A DNA stretch of 64,000 nt, taken from contig JACEEZ010020030.1 of assembly GCA_016584305.1 (NCBI GenBank), positions 1-64,000 on the forward strand, given 5' to 3'. This document shows, in pieces, positions 11,074 through 23,006 of this stretch; positions within the stretch are counted from its first letter, which is position 1, and every line of letters starts with the position of its first letter. The notes under the pieces were generated by a model, which had not been told where the DNA came from, did not search any database, and saw only the letters and a list, made by a program, of their open reading frames with translations. The translations under genes were made by a program, and so were the position numbers. Origin of the DNA: Chionoecetes opilio. Lineage: Eukaryota; Arthropoda; Malacostraca; Decapoda; Majidae.

Positions 11074-14000
11074 ATGCCATTCCCCGCGGCTAGCGGGTCC
11101 GAGGATGACGAAGGGGAAATCGCTTCCCCACCCTTTGAACCACTAAACAACACATTCATCCCCGCTACCGGGCGACGCAATATCAAGCTTGATTCGCTAT
11201 TTGGAGGAGTCCCGGTTATCAGCTGATAACCGACGCATCCAGGATGAAGAGGAGAGGTGCCAGCGTGATGAGGAGAGACGATTACGTGACAACGAGGCCA
11301 GGAGAAAGGAGGAGGATTCACGGTTCCAAGTCCTTGTCACACTCCTATCTCCTCCACAGGCTTCGGCCAGCGCGCGATCTGCCTCCCCTACCCCCCCTGC
11401 CACGCCCACCGCCTCGCTCACCGCCTCTCCTGTGGCTGCCACGCCCACCGTCGCGACGTCCGCTGGCAAGCATGTGGCCCACAGTCCACCGACATTGCTG
11501 GCCGATTCTTCCTTCCAAGTTTTCCGGCAGTGGCGTCGTCTGTGGGAAGATTACTCTACCATGCTGGATTCACAGAGGCTGCCACGACACAAGCAATTCA
11601 TCCAGCTGAGGATGGCAGTGTCACTGGACGTACAAAGGATACTAGAACACACCCTAGGGATCGCACCTGACACTTCCTTGACTGTGACAGAGGTTTTAGA
11701 CACCCTACAGTCCCACTTCAAGAGTCAACGAAATGAAGCACTACGCCGTCGAGAATTACTGTGCTGTAAGCAAGCTGACGGCGAGTCATTCTCCGATTTC
11801 TTCGTGCGCCTGAAGAACCTGGCAGAGGAGGTCGACTTGTGTACTGGTAACGCAATGACGTGCGCGGAGATCCAATTGAAAATGGTTCTGCTTATGGGTG
11901 TGCGAGATGAAGAGCTGATTCAACGCCTTATCTCCCTCGACACAGGCGCTTCTCTTCAAGACGTGGTCACCTGTTGTCGGTCCTTCGAAGCCACCCGCCA
12001 TACAGCCTCCGCTATATACTCGTCTCCAAGCCAGCTTCGCGCCATGTCCACCTACAAGAAGGGCAGGCGCCACGACAAGACGCCTCATTCACCTCAACAG
12101 CCACCTTCAGGTCAACGCGTGAAGATTCAACATAGAACAGCGGTTCCCAACCTTGTTCACCCCTGCCAGTCCTGCGCGCGGCGTCATGGCCCTAAGTGTC
12201 CGGCCAGGAATGCGTCCTGCTATAACTGCGGCCGTCAAGGTCATTGGGCGGGGACTGACAAATGTCCCGCCAAAACAGCCCAATGCCGCCTTTGCACAAG
12301 GACTGGCCACTACGACAGGTTCTGCCGCAACACACCTAGCCACGATGGCCAGGGTGGCGCTTTAAACGCTGGTCGCGCATCACCCTCCCCAAGGCGTAAA
12401 TACAGCAACTGTCGTAGTCTAACAGATGTCTCACCTTCCAGCGCCATGACTCCCACCCCGGTCTGTGTCCACCTGGTGCACGGCGGGTCCACTTCAAGGC
12501 TCCAGATGTTACCAGACACAGGCGCTGACGTCACTGTCATCGGCACTAGACACCTGCAAATGCTTCACATCCCCCTCAGCAGCCTACAGCCTCTACCGTC
12601 CACTACTACGCTGACAGCGGACGGGTCAGTAATGACACCTGCTGTGGGATGTTTTTACGCTACTTTACGGCTCCACGGGAAATCTTGTACCGCCAAGATA
12701 CAGGTGCACGAGGGTATTCAAACGCCCCTCCTGTCTTACGGCCACTGCATGGAGCTGGCTATCATATCACCTGCCTTACCGAAGCCACTATTGGAGGTCA
12801 AGCACGTCAACAGATGCGCTGAGATGACTCTCCCTCCTACCACGTCCTCCCCGTCAGCTGCACGGGCGCACTTTCTGCGCGAGTTCTCGGACGTGTTACT
12901 TTCCAAGGCGGATCTCAAACAGTCTCCTCTGAAACCCATGGTGGGCAAACCCATGAGGATTCATGTGAAGGAGGGAGCTGTACCATACGCCATTCACACA
13001 CCGAGGCAGGTTCCCTTCGCTTTCCAGCGTCAAGTTCAGGAGGAACTTGAGTCGATGACACGTCAGGGAATCATCAAGCCTGCCGGTGACGACCCTTCAG
13101 AGTGGTGTCACCCGCTAGTTGTCGTGGCTAAGGATAAAGGCGTGAGAATCACGGTTGACTTGACGAAACTCAACTCTCAAGTGGCCCGCCCAACACATCC
13201 TGCCCCAACTCCATTCATCGCTGTTCGCAGTGTCAACCCGTCAGCGCGATTTTTCAACACAGCGGACGCCTTGTGCGGGTATTGGCAGTTGGAACTACAC
13301 GAGGACGACCAACACCTGACAACCTTTATCACACCATACGGCCGCTTTCAACACTGCAGAGGTCCCATGGGTTTCTCGGCTACTGGCGACGCTTACTGTC
13401 TCCGCGGCGACCTGGCCCTGCAGGGTGTAGATAACTGCGTTAAGGTGGTTGACGACATTCTCCTCTTCGACGACGACTTCCCCACACACCTCCAACGTAT
13501 TCACCAGGTGCTCACTAGATGTCGCAAGTACGGGATCACACTTAACAAAGACAAGTTTGTGGTCGCCGCGCCTAGTGTGAGCTTCTGCGGGTATAACCTC
13601 TCAGCTGAGGGCGTGGCCGTGGATGAGGACAGAGTCAGTGCCATCCGGGACTTCGCGACTCCCGCTAACTTGACTGACCTCCGCTCATTCATGGGCCTGG
13701 TGAACCAGCTGTCAGAGTTCACCCCAGCCATCGCCGCTGCCGCCCAGCCACTCCGCCCCCTGATGAGCCCGAAAAGAACATTTACTTGGACACCTGATCA
13801 CGACGAGGCCTTCAGTCGTGTCAAGACGGCGCTGCTTCGACCGCCGGTTCTCGCTCACTTTGACCCAGCATTTCCAGTTATTCTTCAAAGTGACGCCTCT
13901 CGCCTCAACGGGCTTGGTTACGCCCTTCTGCAAGACCATGGCCAGGGACGCACATGCATCGTTCAGTGTGGCTCAAGATTCCTCGCTGACGCCGAGACCC

Positions 14001-15673
14001 GCTACGCCACCATTGAACTCGAGCTGCTCGCCGCCGCCTGGGCCATGTCGAAGTGCAGGCCTTACTTGATAGGCCTACAGAGCTTCACGTTGATGACGGA
14101 CCACCGACCCCTGATCCCGATTCTCAACCACTACACCTTGGACGCGGTTGAGAACCCTCGCCTCCAACGCCTCAAGGAGAAGGTTTCGCCCTACCTATTT
14201 ACGGCCGTGTGGCGTGCTGGAAAGCAGCTCTGCATCCCCGATGCCCTGTCACGAGCCCCAGTTAGCCGCCCCACGCCAGAGGACGAGATGGTATGCTCCG
14301 AAGCTGCAGCACACCTCAGGAGCGTCGTGTCCCTCAACGCCATCAACCAGGATCAGGACCCTTCACACCTCGATCCGCCACACCAAGACGCCGATAGGAC
14401 GATCCAGGAACTCCAAGCCGCAGCAGTGACAGACCCGTCGTACACCCGCCTACGGGACTGCGTGACGTCAGGATTCCCTCCTAATCGGTACACCCTGCAC
14501 AACTCTCTACTCCCCTACTGGAAATTCCGTGACTGCTTGTACGCAGACGGGGAACTGGTCCTGTATGGCCAGAGAATTGTGGTTCCTGCAGCCCACCGCC
14601 GCCGCACCCTTGCTCGGCTGCACGACAGTCACCGAGGTGTCGCAGCCACGAAGCGCCGGGCACAGCAGACTGTCTTCTGGCCAGGTATCGATGCCGACAT
14701 TACCAGCACCGTCCAAGCCTGCGAGCCATGCCAGATCCTACAGCCCAGTCAGCAACAGGAACCACTACTGTGCGACGACCACCCCTCCAGGCCTTTCGAG
14801 TCCATCTCCGTAGACTTTTTCTCCGTCGCCGGGAAGTCGTTCCTGGTCATCGCGGACAGACTCTCCGGGTGGCCTGTGGTCGTCCCCTGCGGGGCCGATA
14901 CTACCGCCACGCATACCATACGGCTCTTCTGCCGGTACTTCCGGGATGTTGGTGTCCCGCTCCGTCTCAGGACTGACGGCGGGCCCCAATTCACCAGCAC
15001 TGCCTTCCGGAACTTCACGGAGCGCTGGGGTGTCTACCACGCGGTTTCTTCGCCGCATTACCCCCAGTCTAATGGCCACGCCGAGGCGGCCGTCAAGTCG
15101 GTGAAACACCTCATCCTCAAGACGGCGCCCAACGGCAACATCGACAGTGAAGACTTCGACAGGGGTCTCCTGGAGCTTCGCAACACCCCCAACTCCACGG
15201 GACGATCCCCTGCGATGACACTTTATGGCCACCCGCTCCGCTCCTGTGTCCCTGCCCATCCTGAGTCCTTCTCAGAGGAGTGGTAGGCCCGCACAGAGGA
15301 CTGTGATCGCCGAGCTGCCGCCCGTGCTGAGCAGGTCAAGGCTCAGTACGATCAGCATGCCCGCCCCCTACCCAGGCTGTGTGTCGGCCAGACCGTCCGT
15401 GTCCAGGACCCGACATCACACCGCTGGGACAAGGTCGGGGTTGTTATGGGCTGCGACACGACCAGGGACTTCGAGGTGCGTCTCCCTAGTGGGCGCTTCT
15501 GGTGGCGAAACCGCCGTTTACTCCGACCCGTTCCAACCCCTAGTGACGACACCCTCCCCCACATCCCTGTGTCCCCTTGCTCGGACAAGAAAATCAAGTC
15601 CCCTTTCATTCACCCCCCTGTGACCCCGCGCCGTTCTCAGAGGCTCAAAGAAAAGGAGTCCGCTCGAGACTAG
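11074..15673 (+). CDS. gag-pol: Gypsy gag-pol polyprotein (one nonsense codon, one frame break)
   Basis: A single frame open from 11,147 to 15,286 encodes gag fused to pol. Counting residues from 11,189: an Arg/Glu-rich coiled coil (~15-55); two CCHC knuckles (CYNCGRQGHW... and CRLCTRTGHYDRFC, ~343-390); protease LPDTGADVTVIG (~440); reverse transcriptase with VDLTKLN (~655) and VVDDILLF (~752, in place of YVDD); RNase H LQSDASRLNG (~897); integrase HHCC finger (~1,144-1,180) and catalytic D-D-E (VDFF ~1,207, TDGGPQF ~1,262, NGHAEAA ~1,295). Two defects are visible. The best ATG (11,074, MPFPAASGSEDD) is in another frame and meets a stop at 11,224, so a one-base shift separates it from the main frame. 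TAG at 15,284 interrupts the integrase C-terminus, which continues in the same frame to 15,673. Confidence 0.93.
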
Positions 15674-15686
15674 CGCTACGAGCGTG

Positions 15687-15700
15687 AAGGGGGAGGGAGG
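15687..15700 (+). other. Polypurine tract of the Gypsy element
   Basis: GAAGGGGGAGGGAGG lies directly against the 3' LTR, the expected primer for plus-strand DNA synthesis. Confidence 0.85.
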
Positions 15701-15973
15701 TGTGGATATGTGATATGTGATATTCATGCCTTAATAATTCCTACACATACATGCTGTTGCACAACTGTATTTGAGACATGACACCAGCGCACGCTGTGTC
15801 GCCGCTGGTCAGTCGCTCCCCTGTCGTCTGGTCGCCAACACCAGCCCTCCGCTGGTGTGATCAGACCTATCTCTTGTTCTTGGAATAAACTACCTACGGA
15901 AGATTGCTCGCTTCTCTTCTTGGATAACCTCCCCTCAACCACTCCGGTTCCTCACTGCAACTAACGAGCACCA
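15701..15973 (+). repeat. 3' LTR
   Basis: It matches the 5' LTR over its full 273 bp with one visible substitution, and is followed by the ACGGG duplication. Confidence 0.95.
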
Positions 15974-16090
15974 ACGGGATGTGTGGGTGGGTGGGGGCTG
16001 ATGTAGACAGTGTGACATGACCGCCAAGGGAGTGTTGTTGACTGGTTTGTGATGCAGACTGCCATATAAGGCTACGCTATGGTGTGTGGC

Positions 16091-17578
16091 TGCGGCCGCA
16101 CAAATCTCTTCCACATTTAACGTTGTCGTATCAGTTGGAAAGTTGTGCAAACTTCTCTGGAAAGGCACAGCTGTCTTGCTGCACCCATAAGTGATGTATG
16201 CATATGGCATATCGCAAAAAAAATCTATCAGCAACACCCAAAAATCTTCAAGTACTTTATTTATTTCTTGTGTTTACGTGCTTCTGGATTAGCGCGGGGA
16301 GAGGAGACCACCATAAGTGACGCCATCGAGCCGTGGCGCATCGTCTGCAAGTCTTGAGAGGCGTTTTGGAAGCTCGGGGAATCTGCAGATTTTGATTGCG
16401 GATTATTTAAAAACGGCTGACTGGATGCACTAAAAGTGACAACATATTGTTGATATACTCGCTAATTGCTAAAATTTGATTGCATTAAATCAGGAATAAT
16501 GAAATAGTCTGGACGATTACTTTAACGTACAAGTGTCAGTCAGTTATCACTCCTAACATATATATTAACTTGCATAACTATTACTAGTGAATTACACCTA
16601 ATTATCAAACAAGGGTCACACGTATTATAACTTCCATACAGGATATGTACATGTAATTAACATCAAATGAACCAGTGTATTTTTAGAAACATTATAAACA
16701 TATAATTATATATCTATGTAATGTATATATAATTATACGTTTATCTTTCCTCCTCTGTTTGACCGTGAGACCCGTGAACACCTTGCACTCTCAAAGTATG
16801 TCACAGGACAAATGCCTAATTGTCAGCATAAAGTATAGGATCAACAAGAAGTGATAAGAAGCCAGAATCACGAGGAGGAGGAGGAGAAGCCCTCGGACAT
16901 CGACACTACAAACACGCTCTGCTCACTCGCTCCATCCGACACTCCCTGGCTGTGCTCAAGACATTCATTGTACTTGGTTGTAATCTCTACGCTCCTTACT
17001 GGACTCTAAATAAATCTGTACAAAGCTGGAAGTACCATTTTAACTCATACCAGATAAGTCTCTACAAATATCAGACTTATATAAATGGTGGCATTCGGTG
17101 GTTCAACCGTTACAGCGACTTATATAAATGGTGGCATATGCGGTGGTAATATAACAACTTATACAAGCATACGACCTACAAGCTCTCCCAAGCATGAAAA
17201 GAACAAAGGGTAATGACAGCCAACCCGCAGAGACACAAGGCAAGGAGGAGCAGAAGTCATCAACCAATCAGCGTCGCCCACTCACACGCGCGGCCGCAAG
17301 ACTTCTTGAAGTAGCGCCTCACGCTGCACCTAAATCATGCTCACCTCACCTAGATCTGAGGAGAAAACATCTCTAACCGCTGCTGAAAAAGGGTATATGA
17401 CCCGAAATCGCGATACAGCAAAATGACCAGCTACGGCGAAGTCATAAACTTAATCACTAAAGAGAATAAGACACTCTTAAGACAAGGAGAAAATATCTTG
17501 AAAAAGATAATAAACGCTGAACTAGCTATCACTTTTAACTAGATCTGTCTCAGAGAAAATCTCCTGCCCGTATACACT
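16091..17578. other. Mostly unassigned; possible LTR-element fragment near 16.9-17.5 kb
   Basis: No gene was recognised in 16,091-16,860. Near 16,900-17,160 a CTCAAGACATTCATTG... block with AATAAA (17,007) is followed by TATAAATGGTGGCATTCGG, repeated as TATAAATGGTGGCATATGCGG. Then a short basic frame opens (17,194, MKRTKGNDSQPAETQGKEEQ). A repeated TGGTGGCA after an LTR-like end would fit a primer-binding region and gag start. No partner LTR or pol is visible, and an AT microsatellite ends the block. Weak call. Confidence 0.25.
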
Positions 17579-17579
17579 T

Positions 17580-17905
<326 letters not shown>

Positions 17906-17909
17906 ATAT

Positions 17910-18395
17910 TAATAGAGGAGCAGATGTAAGGTTGATAATAAACTAGTAATTGACACCTGCATGTCACAAGCAGGGAGCGGTGGAGCCTCACGGCTCCTCA
18001 TTCAGCAATAACGAGATAGACAGTGTCGGGGTGAGGGACGGAGGCTGGTGGCTAGAAGATTTCGTCACGAACTGTATTTATATATATGTGTTGATTTACA
18101 TAATAATACTACCTCAATTTCCCTGGCGTATCTATCCTATCCTCACGATACCCACACATTAACTTTCCAGCGTAACCAGTGAAGTGTGTTCTTGAAGTGA
18201 GTTCCTTTTCACACACCATAGCTACCAAGGTGAGTTTGTGAGCAATTCTACTCACGAGAAAGGTACTTTACCAGAACATAGCTGCAGCCTGCACTCTGAA
18301 AACAGCAATTACTCCTCTTACTACTCACAGTACACTATATGTACCTTACACTCTCCTCACTTCAAAATTTTATTTAAAATGGCTTTTGACAACCC
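17910..18395. other. No feature recognised
   Basis: Unique-looking sequence between the AT repeat and a LINE remnant. No protein motif or repeat partner was seen. Confidence 0.4.
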
Positions 18396-18399
18396 TGCC

Positions 18400-18765
18400 T
18401 CGGAGTCCCTGTCTGGGAATGGGACCACAAATGTCCCCAGGTCGGACTGATTTCATGATGACGACTCGAGGTGTCTTGATACTTCCTAACATTCTGCAGT
18501 ATCTATAAACTTCTGCAACATTCACGGTCTTAGATCTAACTTTCAATCTGTGAAACATCACATTTTCTCCTCTTATCTTCTCGTGCTGACAAATATAGAG
18601 AGACGGCACACAGACGGTACTGTAACCATCCATCTCCTGAAACTCATACCCTTTATGTTTCTGCCCGTAATCATGCCAAATTTAATCTTTATCTTACTAT
18701 ACTTACTTACCCCTATGCTTCACCAAGATGGCTTCACTGCTGTCTCATATATTTCTATGTTAGGA
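18400..18765 (+). mobile_element. LINE remnant (same family as 31.6 and 59.1 kb), internally deleted
   Basis: CCCCAGGTCGGACTG...GACGACTCGAGGTGTCTTG...TAGATCTAACTTTCAATCTG matches the start of the LINE at 31,618. After GAAACATCACA it jumps to a part matching ACACAGACGGTACTGTAACC, as at 32,620 and 59,150, so about 900 bp of the endonuclease region is missing. A stretch matching the CTTCACC..ATGGCTTCAC part of the 59-kb copy follows. Confidence 0.75.
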
Positions 18766-18808
18766 TAGGTAGAGGCATATGTACATTTATAATCATATAT
18801 GTATTTAC

Positions 18809-18936
<128 letters not shown>

Positions 18937-19190
18937 TAACAGTAACCAAGATCTCCTGACATATATATTAACAGTAACCAAGATCTCCTGAAGCAGTGAC
19001 CAGGAAGTCCTGATGACACAATCATGAAGGAACACGACACAACACATCCTTGACTCTGCTGCCACGTGCTGACGATAAAGAAAACCAACAAGAGGGTATG
19101 TGTATGTGCTTGTGCCAGCGCCACACCCCAGACAACACAGATGTAAACAGAGGACGGCTTTCCTGTATGCATGTCACGGGCACGGTGTCG

Positions 19191-19566
19191 TGTGGGCAAG
19201 TGTCTGTTTATAAGGGAATGTCTGTTTACTAAGCAAAGGCAAGGAAAACGGGAGTTGAGGGGAGTAATTACTAATTTTGACAGGATTTCCTTGAAAATAA
19301 CCTCATTGTGATTCCCACACAAAGTTACTATAATTAACGTAAACCTAAACCTAACCTAACTTAACCTAACCTAACTTAACGTTTTTCTAACCTTACCTAA
19401 CCTAGCGGTCTGCCGAAAAGGGAGAGCGCGTGGAGAATATGCCGCCTGGACATGCCTTTGTTGATCAAGTCAAAATTAGTAATTACTCCCCTCAACTCCC
19501 GTTTTCTTTGCCTTTGTTTAGTAAACAGACATTCCCTCATAAACAAACACTTGCCCACACGACACC
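19191..19566. repeat. Palindrome array unit 1, with CCTAA-type centre
   Basis: Arms of ~95 bp (19,191-19,283 and ~19,470-19,566) enclose unique sequence and a run of AACCTAACCTAACTTAACC-type repeats at ~19,340-19,405. CCTAA is the arthropod telomere repeat read on the C-rich strand. Here the run is short and irregular. Confidence 0.7.
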
Positions 19567-20205
19567 GGTGTCGTGTGGGCAAGTGTCTGTTTGTGAGGTG
19601 GAGTCTGTTTACTAACAAAGGCAAAGAAAACGGGCATTAAGGGGAATACTTACTAATATGGACTTGATCAACAAAAGCATGTCCAGGCGTCCTACGACAA
19701 CAAACCCGTCTTTATTTATCATTAAAGGGGGAGGGGGGGAGAGGCACGAAGTGGAACACTCGCCGACGTCGGCGAGAATTCCTATCGGTGACAGTTATAG
19801 GTATGGTTTTGAGCATATATGATATATGAGGCATTCAATTTCGTACAGAAATGTCCTGTGAGCAGGACAAAGAAAGAATGCATTCTTTCTTTGTCCTGCT
19901 CACAGGACATTTCTGTACGAAATTGAATGCCTCATATATCATATATGCTCAAAACCATACCTATAACTGTCACCGATAGGAATTCTCGCCGACGTCGGCG
20001 AGTGTTCCACTTCGTGCCTCTCCCCCCCTCCCCCTTTAATGATAAATAAAGACGGGTTTGTTGTCGTAGGACGCCTGGACATGCTTTTGTTGATCAAGTC
20101 CATATTAGTAAGTATTCCCCTTAATGCCCGTTTTCTTTGCCTTTGTTAGTAAACAGACTCCACCTCACAAACAGACACTTGCCCACACGACACCGGTGTC
20201 GTGTG
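19556..20205. repeat. Perfect 650-bp palindrome (unit 2)
   Basis: The axis lies between 19,880 and 19,881 (ATG|CAT). I compared both 325-base arms and found no mismatch until 19,555/20,206. There is no spacer. The arms include the internal palindrome CGCCGACGTCGGCG and a C-rich/G-rich stretch (~19,724-19,743 and its mirror). Confidence 0.93.
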
Positions 20206-20464
20206 AGCAGCAGTCTGTTTACGAGTTGCAATCCGCCTTTGTTTACTAACAAAAGAAAATGGGAACTGCGCACGAGTTGAGGGGAATATTTACTAATATT
20301 GACTTGTTGATCAACAAAGGCATGTCCAGGCGTCCTACGACAACAAACCCGTCTTTATTTATCAACAAAAGGGGGGAGGGGGGCTACGAAGTGGAACACT
20401 CGCTGACGTCGGCGAGAATTCCTATCGGCGACAGTTATAGGTAGAGTTTTGAGCATATATGATA

Positions 20465-21123
20465 CTAGCCGCAAAGCCGCCCTCCGGGTGGACTTTTTGG
20501 CTAGCTCCTGCGGAGGGCTATTGGTGGGCTTCGGCCCACCACCTGTGTTTGGTGGGCCGAAGGCCCACCAAACACAGACTCTCCAGATAGCCCCTTCTAA
20601 CTTTCCTGAAATCATGGATGTAGAAATGTATGTATTAACGCCTTACCCATCACCCCCCACCCATTCACTCACCCATTACCCATAACCCCCCACCCATTCA
20701 CTCACCCATTACCCATCACCACACCCCCATTCACTCACCCATTACCCATCACCCCCCACCTATTCCTTCACCCATCACCCCCAACCCATCACCCCCCACC
20801 CATTCACTCATCCATGACCCCACACCCATTACCCATCACCCCACCCATTCACTCACCCATTACCCATCACCCTACATCAAGGTTTCCTCAATTCTCGCAA
20901 CCCACATTTTTTTTTCACATTTCTCGCTAATAGGCTACTAAAAATAAAAATTAAAATTAAAGTGATCGGATCATCCCATAAGTAGGCTTATAACGTGCCC
21001 CTGGTCGAGCTGGTTCCAAAACTGTGCCATATGATGGGATTGGGGCACTGGGGGCGGCACCTATCGCGGACACACACACACAGACACACAGACACACACA
21101 CTTTCGCTTATATTATTATAAGA
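20465..21123 (-). mobile_element. Non-autonomous Helitron 1 (659 bp)
   Basis: On the minus strand it starts TCTTATAATAATATAAGCG and ends with a GC-rich hairpin followed by TTTGCGGCTAG. It is flanked by A on the 5' side and T on the 3' side, as Helitrons insert. Near its 5' end are (GT)n repeats. The middle holds a CACCCATTCACTCACCCATT minisatellite. The sister palindrome arms give the empty site GATA|TATGAGGC, so the ends are exact. No replicase or helicase is encoded, so it depended on an autonomous partner. Confidence 0.88.
20636..20880 (+). repeat. Minisatellite CCCATTCACTCACCCATTA in Helitron 1
   Basis: Imperfect copies of CACCCATTCACTCACCCATT / ACCCATCACCCC. The same block lies in Helitron 2 (26,980-27,235). 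Confidence 0.9.
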
Positions 21124-21535
21124 TATGAGGCATTCAATTTTGTACAGAAATGTCCTGTGAGCAGGAGATGGGGCCTTAACCACCCGTGTTCAAGAATGCA
21201 ATATGCCCCACACATGTATCATATTCATGTGATACACATCAAAATAGTATTTTCTTTTTAATTAGCAAGATGCTGTATTCTGTAAATTTACTCATGATTC
21301 ACTGCAAACAGGCTATATAATGGTCCTTCACATCAGTAATACAAAAGCAGAACACATTATTCGATTCATGAATGTTTTTCCTATGAAAGAATAAAAACAA
21401 TATACCCTCCCATACTTTAGCGGACATTCAGTATTAGTAAATATTCCCCTCAACGCGTGCGCAGTTCCCGTTTTCTTTTGTTAGTAGACAAAGGCGGACT
21501 GCACCTCGTAGACAGACTGTTGCTCACACGACACC

Positions 21536-22161
21536 GGTGTCGCGTGGGCAGCAGTCTGTTTACGAGGTGCAGTCCGTTTACTAACAAAGGCAAAGAAAAC
21601 GGGCATTGAGGGGAATACTTACTAATATTGACTTGGTCAAGAAAGGCATGTCCAGGCGTCTTACGACAACAAACCCGTCCTTTATTTATCAACAAAAAGG
21701 GGTGGGGGGGGGCCCACGAAGTGGAACACTCGCCGACGTCGGCGAGAATTCCTATCGGCGACAGTTATAGGTATGGTTTTGAGCATATATGATATATGAG
21801 GCATTCAATTTCGTACAGAAATGTCCTGTGAGCAGGACAAAGAAAGAATGCATTCTTTCTTTGTCCTGCTCACAGGACATTTCTGTATGAAATTGAATGC
21901 CTCATATATCATATATGCTCAAAACCATACCTATAACTGTCGCCGATAGGAATTCTCGTCGACGTCGGCGAGTGTTCCACTTCGTGCCCCCCCCCCCCCC
22001 GTTTGTTGATAAATAAAGACGGGTTTGTTGTCGTAAGACGCCTGGACATGCCATTGTTGATCAAGTCAATATTAGTAAGTATTCCCCTCAACGTCCGTTT
22101 TCTTTGCCTTTGTTAGTAAACGGACTGCTTTTCGTAAACAGACACTTGCCCACGCGACACC
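21536..22161. repeat. Near-perfect palindrome (unit 4)
   Basis: The axis is at 21,850/21,851, with the same inner junction as unit 2. The arms differ at several places (G-run against C-run length, CGACGTCG differences), so the two halves have diverged since formation. Confidence 0.85.
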
Positions 22162-22165
22162 GGGA

Positions 22166-22640
22166 GTGCCGAGGCAACACAGTTGTTCAACAAAGAACGC
22201 GCATCCCTTTAAAAGAGGTCGCCGGCTGAGAAGAGGCAGAATAAAATAGAGAACAGAGAGAAGAGCAAGATAGACTCCCTCTGAGTCGGCACGTGTGGTA
22301 ATCCACACGTGGTGTGTGGTGTGTGTGTGTATCACTTTAATGGTTCAGGGGCTACATTCAGAGAGGCTAACGTCCATGCTTCACGACCTAACGACATCCA
22401 TCAGCTGTTTTGGCATTCTGCGGGCAGATTGTGACGTACTTAAAGACGTTAGAAGACTTTAAACTTAAAGACTGCCTAAGGGGTGGTGTAGACTCTACAC
22501 CACCCCTCTGTAGAGGGGTTACGTCCTCTACACTGTAGAGGACGTAACATATATAAAAATACTCATAAATTGAGTATATATGATGTTTTCTGACTCAAGA
22601 ACTGAACAGGGCAAGTATACAAATGAAATTAGGCCATATA
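22166..22640. other. Unassigned, with a cluster of perfect hairpins
   Basis: Three adjacent inverted repeats lie at 22,480-22,548: 13-bp arms (GGGGTGGTGTAGA / TCTACACCACCCC), a 6-bp-arm hairpin (CCCCTC TGTA GAGGGG), and 14-bp arms (GTTACGTCCTCTAC / GTAGAGGACGTAAC). A further hairpin with 9-bp arms (CACGTGTGG / CCACACGTG) lies near 22,291-22,312. No gene recognised. Confidence 0.6.
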
Positions 22641-22644
22641 ACAA

Positions 22645-22961
22645 TATCCTGCGCTCGTGATGAGTTTGTTATGGGGTGATGGGCCGAGTGGTGAATGGCG
22701 GCATCTCACCACGACTCACCACACCATACACCACCACGCACGGCTCCGCGACAGACAAGGTATATTCCTCCTCATCCTTCCTCTTACCCTTTATTCTTCC
22801 CTTCTTCCTGTACCTAATTCCTCCTCCTTCATCACCACTACTACTACTACTACCACTACTATTACTGCTGCTACTACTACTATAGCCGTGTTTTTCCTCC
22901 TCATCCTTCCTCTTACCCTTTATTCTTCCCTTCTTCCTCTACCTAATTCCTCCTCCTTCAT

Positions 22962-23006
<45 letters not shown>

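Larger units (their letters stand above)
10333..15973 (+). mobile_element. Full-length Gypsy-type LTR retrotransposon, recent insertion
   Basis: The element has 273-bp direct repeats at 10,333-10,605 and 15,701-15,973, a target duplication ACGGG (10,328-10,332 and 15,974-15,978), one large gag-pol frame and a purine tract before the 3' LTR. The LTRs begin TG and end CA. By my alignment they differ at one base only (G at about 10,422 versus A in the 3' LTR). Domain order PR-RT-RNaseH-IN places it in the Gypsy/Ty3 superfamily. It sits inside a minisatellite, whose copies on both sides confirm the boundaries. There is no envelope-like ORF between integrase and the 3' LTR. Confidence 0.96.
20195..21535. 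repeat. Palindrome array unit 3, interrupted by a Helitron, with a unique centre
   Basis: The left arm (20,195-20,464) resumes after the Helitron (21,124-~21,165, TATGAGGCATTC...GAGCAGGA). Then come ~260 bp with no match to the other units (21,166-21,425). The right arm is only ~110 bp (21,426-21,535). Unlike units 2 and 4 it is not palindromic through its centre, so it may be closer to an ancestral element with short terminal repeats. Confidence 0.7.
19191..22162. repeat. Array of four back-to-back palindromic units
   Basis: The stretch is built from one ~310-bp arm sequence in alternating orientation. Outer junctions are GACACCGGTGTC (19,561-19,572; 20,189-20,200; 21,530-21,541), with half junctions at 19,191 and ~22,156. 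Inner junctions are GAATGCATTC (19,876-19,885 and 21,846-21,855). The four units span about 19,191-19,566, 19,567-20,194, 20,195-21,535 and 21,536-22,161. Unit 3 carries a 659-bp Helitron; without it the unit is ~680 bp. No protein is encoded. It could be a satellite of inverted monomers or serial insertions of a fold-back transposon. Confidence 0.85.

Noticed and set aside
19340..19405. Interstitial telomere (CCTAA)n
   Set aside because: Too short and irregular (CTTAA variants), and enclosed by a palindromic unit. Kept as a telomere-like repeat only.
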